From an uncultured Oscillospiraceae bacterium (GTDB taxonomy: Bacteria > Bacillota > Clostridia > Oscillospirales > Oscillospiraceae), in assembly GCA_958436045.1 (NCBI GenBank), contig CAUBIP010000048.1, positions 1 to 13,508 of the forward strand: a stretch of 13,508 nucleotides of DNA. Reading direction: 5' to 3'. A model generated the notes under the pieces. The model was not told the origin of the DNA. It worked only from the letters and a program-made list of their open reading frames with translations, and did no database searches. A program made the position numbers and the translations under genes. Positions within the stretch are counted from its first letter, which is position 1. Each line of letters starts with the position of its first letter. This document shows, piece after piece, positions 12,273 through 13,508 of this stretch.

Positions 12273-13349
12273 ATGTCCATCGTCTATTTCCCCGGCGCTA
12301 ATACGCCCCGGGGCTTTTTTAACCGCTTCTCCGCCGTAATGGCCGATCCGCGGGTCCGGCGGCGCATTTATCTCAAGGGCGGGCCGGGCTGCGGCAAGTC
12401 GACGCTGATGCGCCGCTTGGCTAAGACTGCCACCGATTTGGAGGCGGACTGTGAGCTGGGCTTGTGCTCTTCGGACCCGGATTCTTTGGATACGCTGCTG
12501 ATTGGGCAGGCTGGGCTGGCGGTCTGCGATGCGACGCCGCCCCACGCCGCGGAGCCGCCCCTATGCGGCAGCGACGGCGTATATCTTGACCTGGGCCGCT
12601 TTTACGACGCGGCGGCGCTGGCGCCTATGCGGGAGGAGCTGGGGCAGCTGCAGGCGGAAAATCAGGCGTGCTACCGCCGGGTCCGGCAGGCGCTGCGGGC
12701 GGTGCAGGCGCTGTACCGCCTGCGGGAGGAGCTGGTAGACCAGGGGGCCGCAACAGACCGCCTGACGGCAGCGGCCGGGATGCTCCTGACGCCTCTGCTG
12801 CGCGGCGGCCGGGGCCAGGGGATGTTGCGGGAGCTGTTTTTCACCGGCGTCACGCCGTCGGGCTGCATCAGCCGCTATGGGATGTTCCAGTCTGCGGCGA
12901 CGATCTATTTGCTGCTGGATAGCTGCCATTTAAGCGGCACGTATCTGCAGGAGATCACCCGGTTGGCACTGGATGCGGGGCAGAATGTCATTGTCGGCTA
13001 TAGCCCCCTGGACCCGGACGGCGGCCCGGCGCAGCTGTACCTACCCCAGCTGGCGACGGCCTTCGTCCGCCAGAGCAGTCACTTCGCCTGCGATCTGGTG
13101 GGGACGACGCCGCTGGATCTGGACGCCCTGGTCCAGATCTCACCCGCAGCCAGCCGTCAGGCGGGATATCTGCGCCAAATGATGACGCGTCTTCTCGCCG
13201 AGGCTGTGCCCGAGCTGCGGGAGGCCAAGGCCCTGCACGACACCATCGAGCGCCGGATGCGTCCCCACGTCGATTTCAAAGGCGTCACCGCAGCCAGCGA
13301 AGCCTGCTGCCGCCAGCTGGAACAATGGCTGGCGCACCCGATGGCGTGA
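12273..13349 (+). CDS. Tandem P-loop ATPase (PRK06851-like) with degenerate second P-loop
   Basis: The 358-residue protein has two related halves. The first holds PGANTPRGFFNRF (7-19), RIYLKGGPGCGKSTLMRRL with Walker A at 36-44, CSSDPDSLD (65-73), and CDATPPHAAEPP (85-96), then YLDLGRFYD, all marks of the PRK06851 family of uncharacterised Firmicute ATPases. A helical, probably coiled-coil region (about 115-160) follows. The second half repeats the pattern: FFTGVTPSGCISRY (189-202), TIYLLLDSCHLSGTYLQEI (210-228), GYSPLDPD (242-249), LYLPQLATAFVRQSSHF. Here the lysine/serine P-loop has been replaced, so only the first half should bind nucleotide. GGGAGG (12260-12265) stands seven bases before the ATG. 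The function is unknown; no partner gene is evident, and feoAB is divergent. I infer the repeat from visual alignment. Confidence 0.8.
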   Translation: MSIVYFPGANTPRGFFNRFSAVMADPRVRRRIYLKGGPGCGKSTLMRRLAKTATDLEADCELGLCSSDPDSLDTLLIGQAGLAVCDATPPHAAEPPLCGSDGVYLDLGRFYDAAALAPMREELGQLQAENQACYRRVRQALRAVQALYRLREELVDQGAATDRLTAAAGMLLTPLLRGGRGQGMLRELFFTGVTPSGCISRYGMFQSAATIYLLLDSCHLSGTYLQEITRLALDAGQNVIVGYSPLDPDGGPAQLYLPQLATAFVRQSSHFACDLVGTTPLDLDALVQISPAASRQAGYLRQMMTRLLAEAVPELREAKALHDTIERRMRPHVDFKGVTAASEACCRQLEQWLAHPMA

Positions 13350-13374
13350 AGGGAGAACCTGGTAAGAAAGAAAT

Positions 13375-13402
13375 GCAGCGGCACCAAACTAGGTGCCGCT
13401 GC
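13375..13402. terminator. Perfect hairpin after the ATPase gene (possible terminator)
   Basis: An 11-pair perfect stem, 13375-13385 against 13392-13402, has a six-base loop and lies 25 bases after the stop codon. On the plus strand no T run follows; on the minus strand it is followed by ATTTCTTTCTT. It could stop a minus-strand transcript coming from beyond the window, or mark the 3' end of the ATPase message. Confidence 0.5.
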
Positions 13403-13428
13403 GTTAGAGTGTCAAAAGCCTCGCAGAG

Positions 13429-13450
13429 TTTGCGCCGTGCGCGGCGCAAA
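13429..13450. repeat. Inverted repeat downstream of the ATPase gene
   Basis: TTTGCGCCG (13429-13437) and CGGCGCAAA (13442-13450) form a perfect nine-pair stem with a four-base loop. A T run occurs only 15 bases later (13465-13470), too far for a standard intrinsic terminator. Role unknown. Confidence 0.5.
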
Positions 13451-13464
13451 TGAAGTCAAAATCA

Positions 13465-13495
13465 TTTTTTCCGGCGGCGTGTACGTCGGGAAAAA
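13465..13495. terminator. T-rich/A-rich inverted repeat at the window end (possible bidirectional terminator)
   Basis: TTTTTCC (13466-13472) faces GGAAAAA (13489-13495) across a GC-rich centre with a few further pairs. The T and A flanks give a T run on both strands, but the core stem is weak. No gene is visible in 13350-13508. Confidence 0.35.
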
Positions 13496-13508
13496 TACTT
13501 CTCGCCCT

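Overview
The window looks like a chromosomal piece of a GC-rich anaerobic Firmicute (Bacillota; Negativicutes or Clostridia are the best guesses, from protein style only). Pointers are a sodium-pumping biotin decarboxylase operon, ATP-type PEP carboxykinase, EutS/EutP, FeoA/FeoB, a DUF1292 protein, strong GGAGG ribosome binding sites, and intergenic DNA much richer in A+T than the genes. No transposase, integrase, CRISPR array or phage gene was seen. Genus cannot be fixed from the sequence alone.

Layout: 1-54 is the 3' end of a tRNA-Tyr with its terminator. About 90-741 has no intact gene; its second half looks like a decayed membrane-transporter gene. On the minus strand come eutP and eutS, a two-gene operon with its own near-consensus promoter and terminator, and upstream of them a small unknown four-helix membrane protein. 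On the plus strand come pckA (PEP carboxykinase, with a leader of about 110 nt) and a four-gene operon for a Na+-translocating biotin-dependent decarboxylase: carboxyltransferase, small gamma/delta-type anchor, separate biotin carrier, and beta membrane pump, closed by a clear terminator at 7783-7814. PEPCK and an oxaloacetate decarboxylase act on the same metabolite, so this stretch is an oxaloacetate node linking PEP, pyruvate, CO2, ATP and the sodium gradient.

Next are two overlapping half-size TSUP (TauE/SafE) transporter genes on the plus strand. They converge on a minus-strand ProX/YbaK-type tRNA deacylase. Upstream of that lies a 284-bp gap whose minus strand can fold into a long branched structure ending in a strong terminator (candidate non-coding RNA). 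Then come a DUF1292 gene with its own promoter and a feoA-feoB ferrous-iron uptake pair, all on the minus strand. Divergent from feoA, a plus-strand gene encodes a tandem P-loop ATPase of the PRK06851 type whose second P-loop has been lost. The window ends in a cluster of hairpins.

The most interesting items are the stand-alone eutS-eutP operon, the possible structured RNA at about 9275-9454 (minus), the ATPase with one degenerate half, and the split TSUP transporter. Most of the window is otherwise ordinary metabolism and transport.
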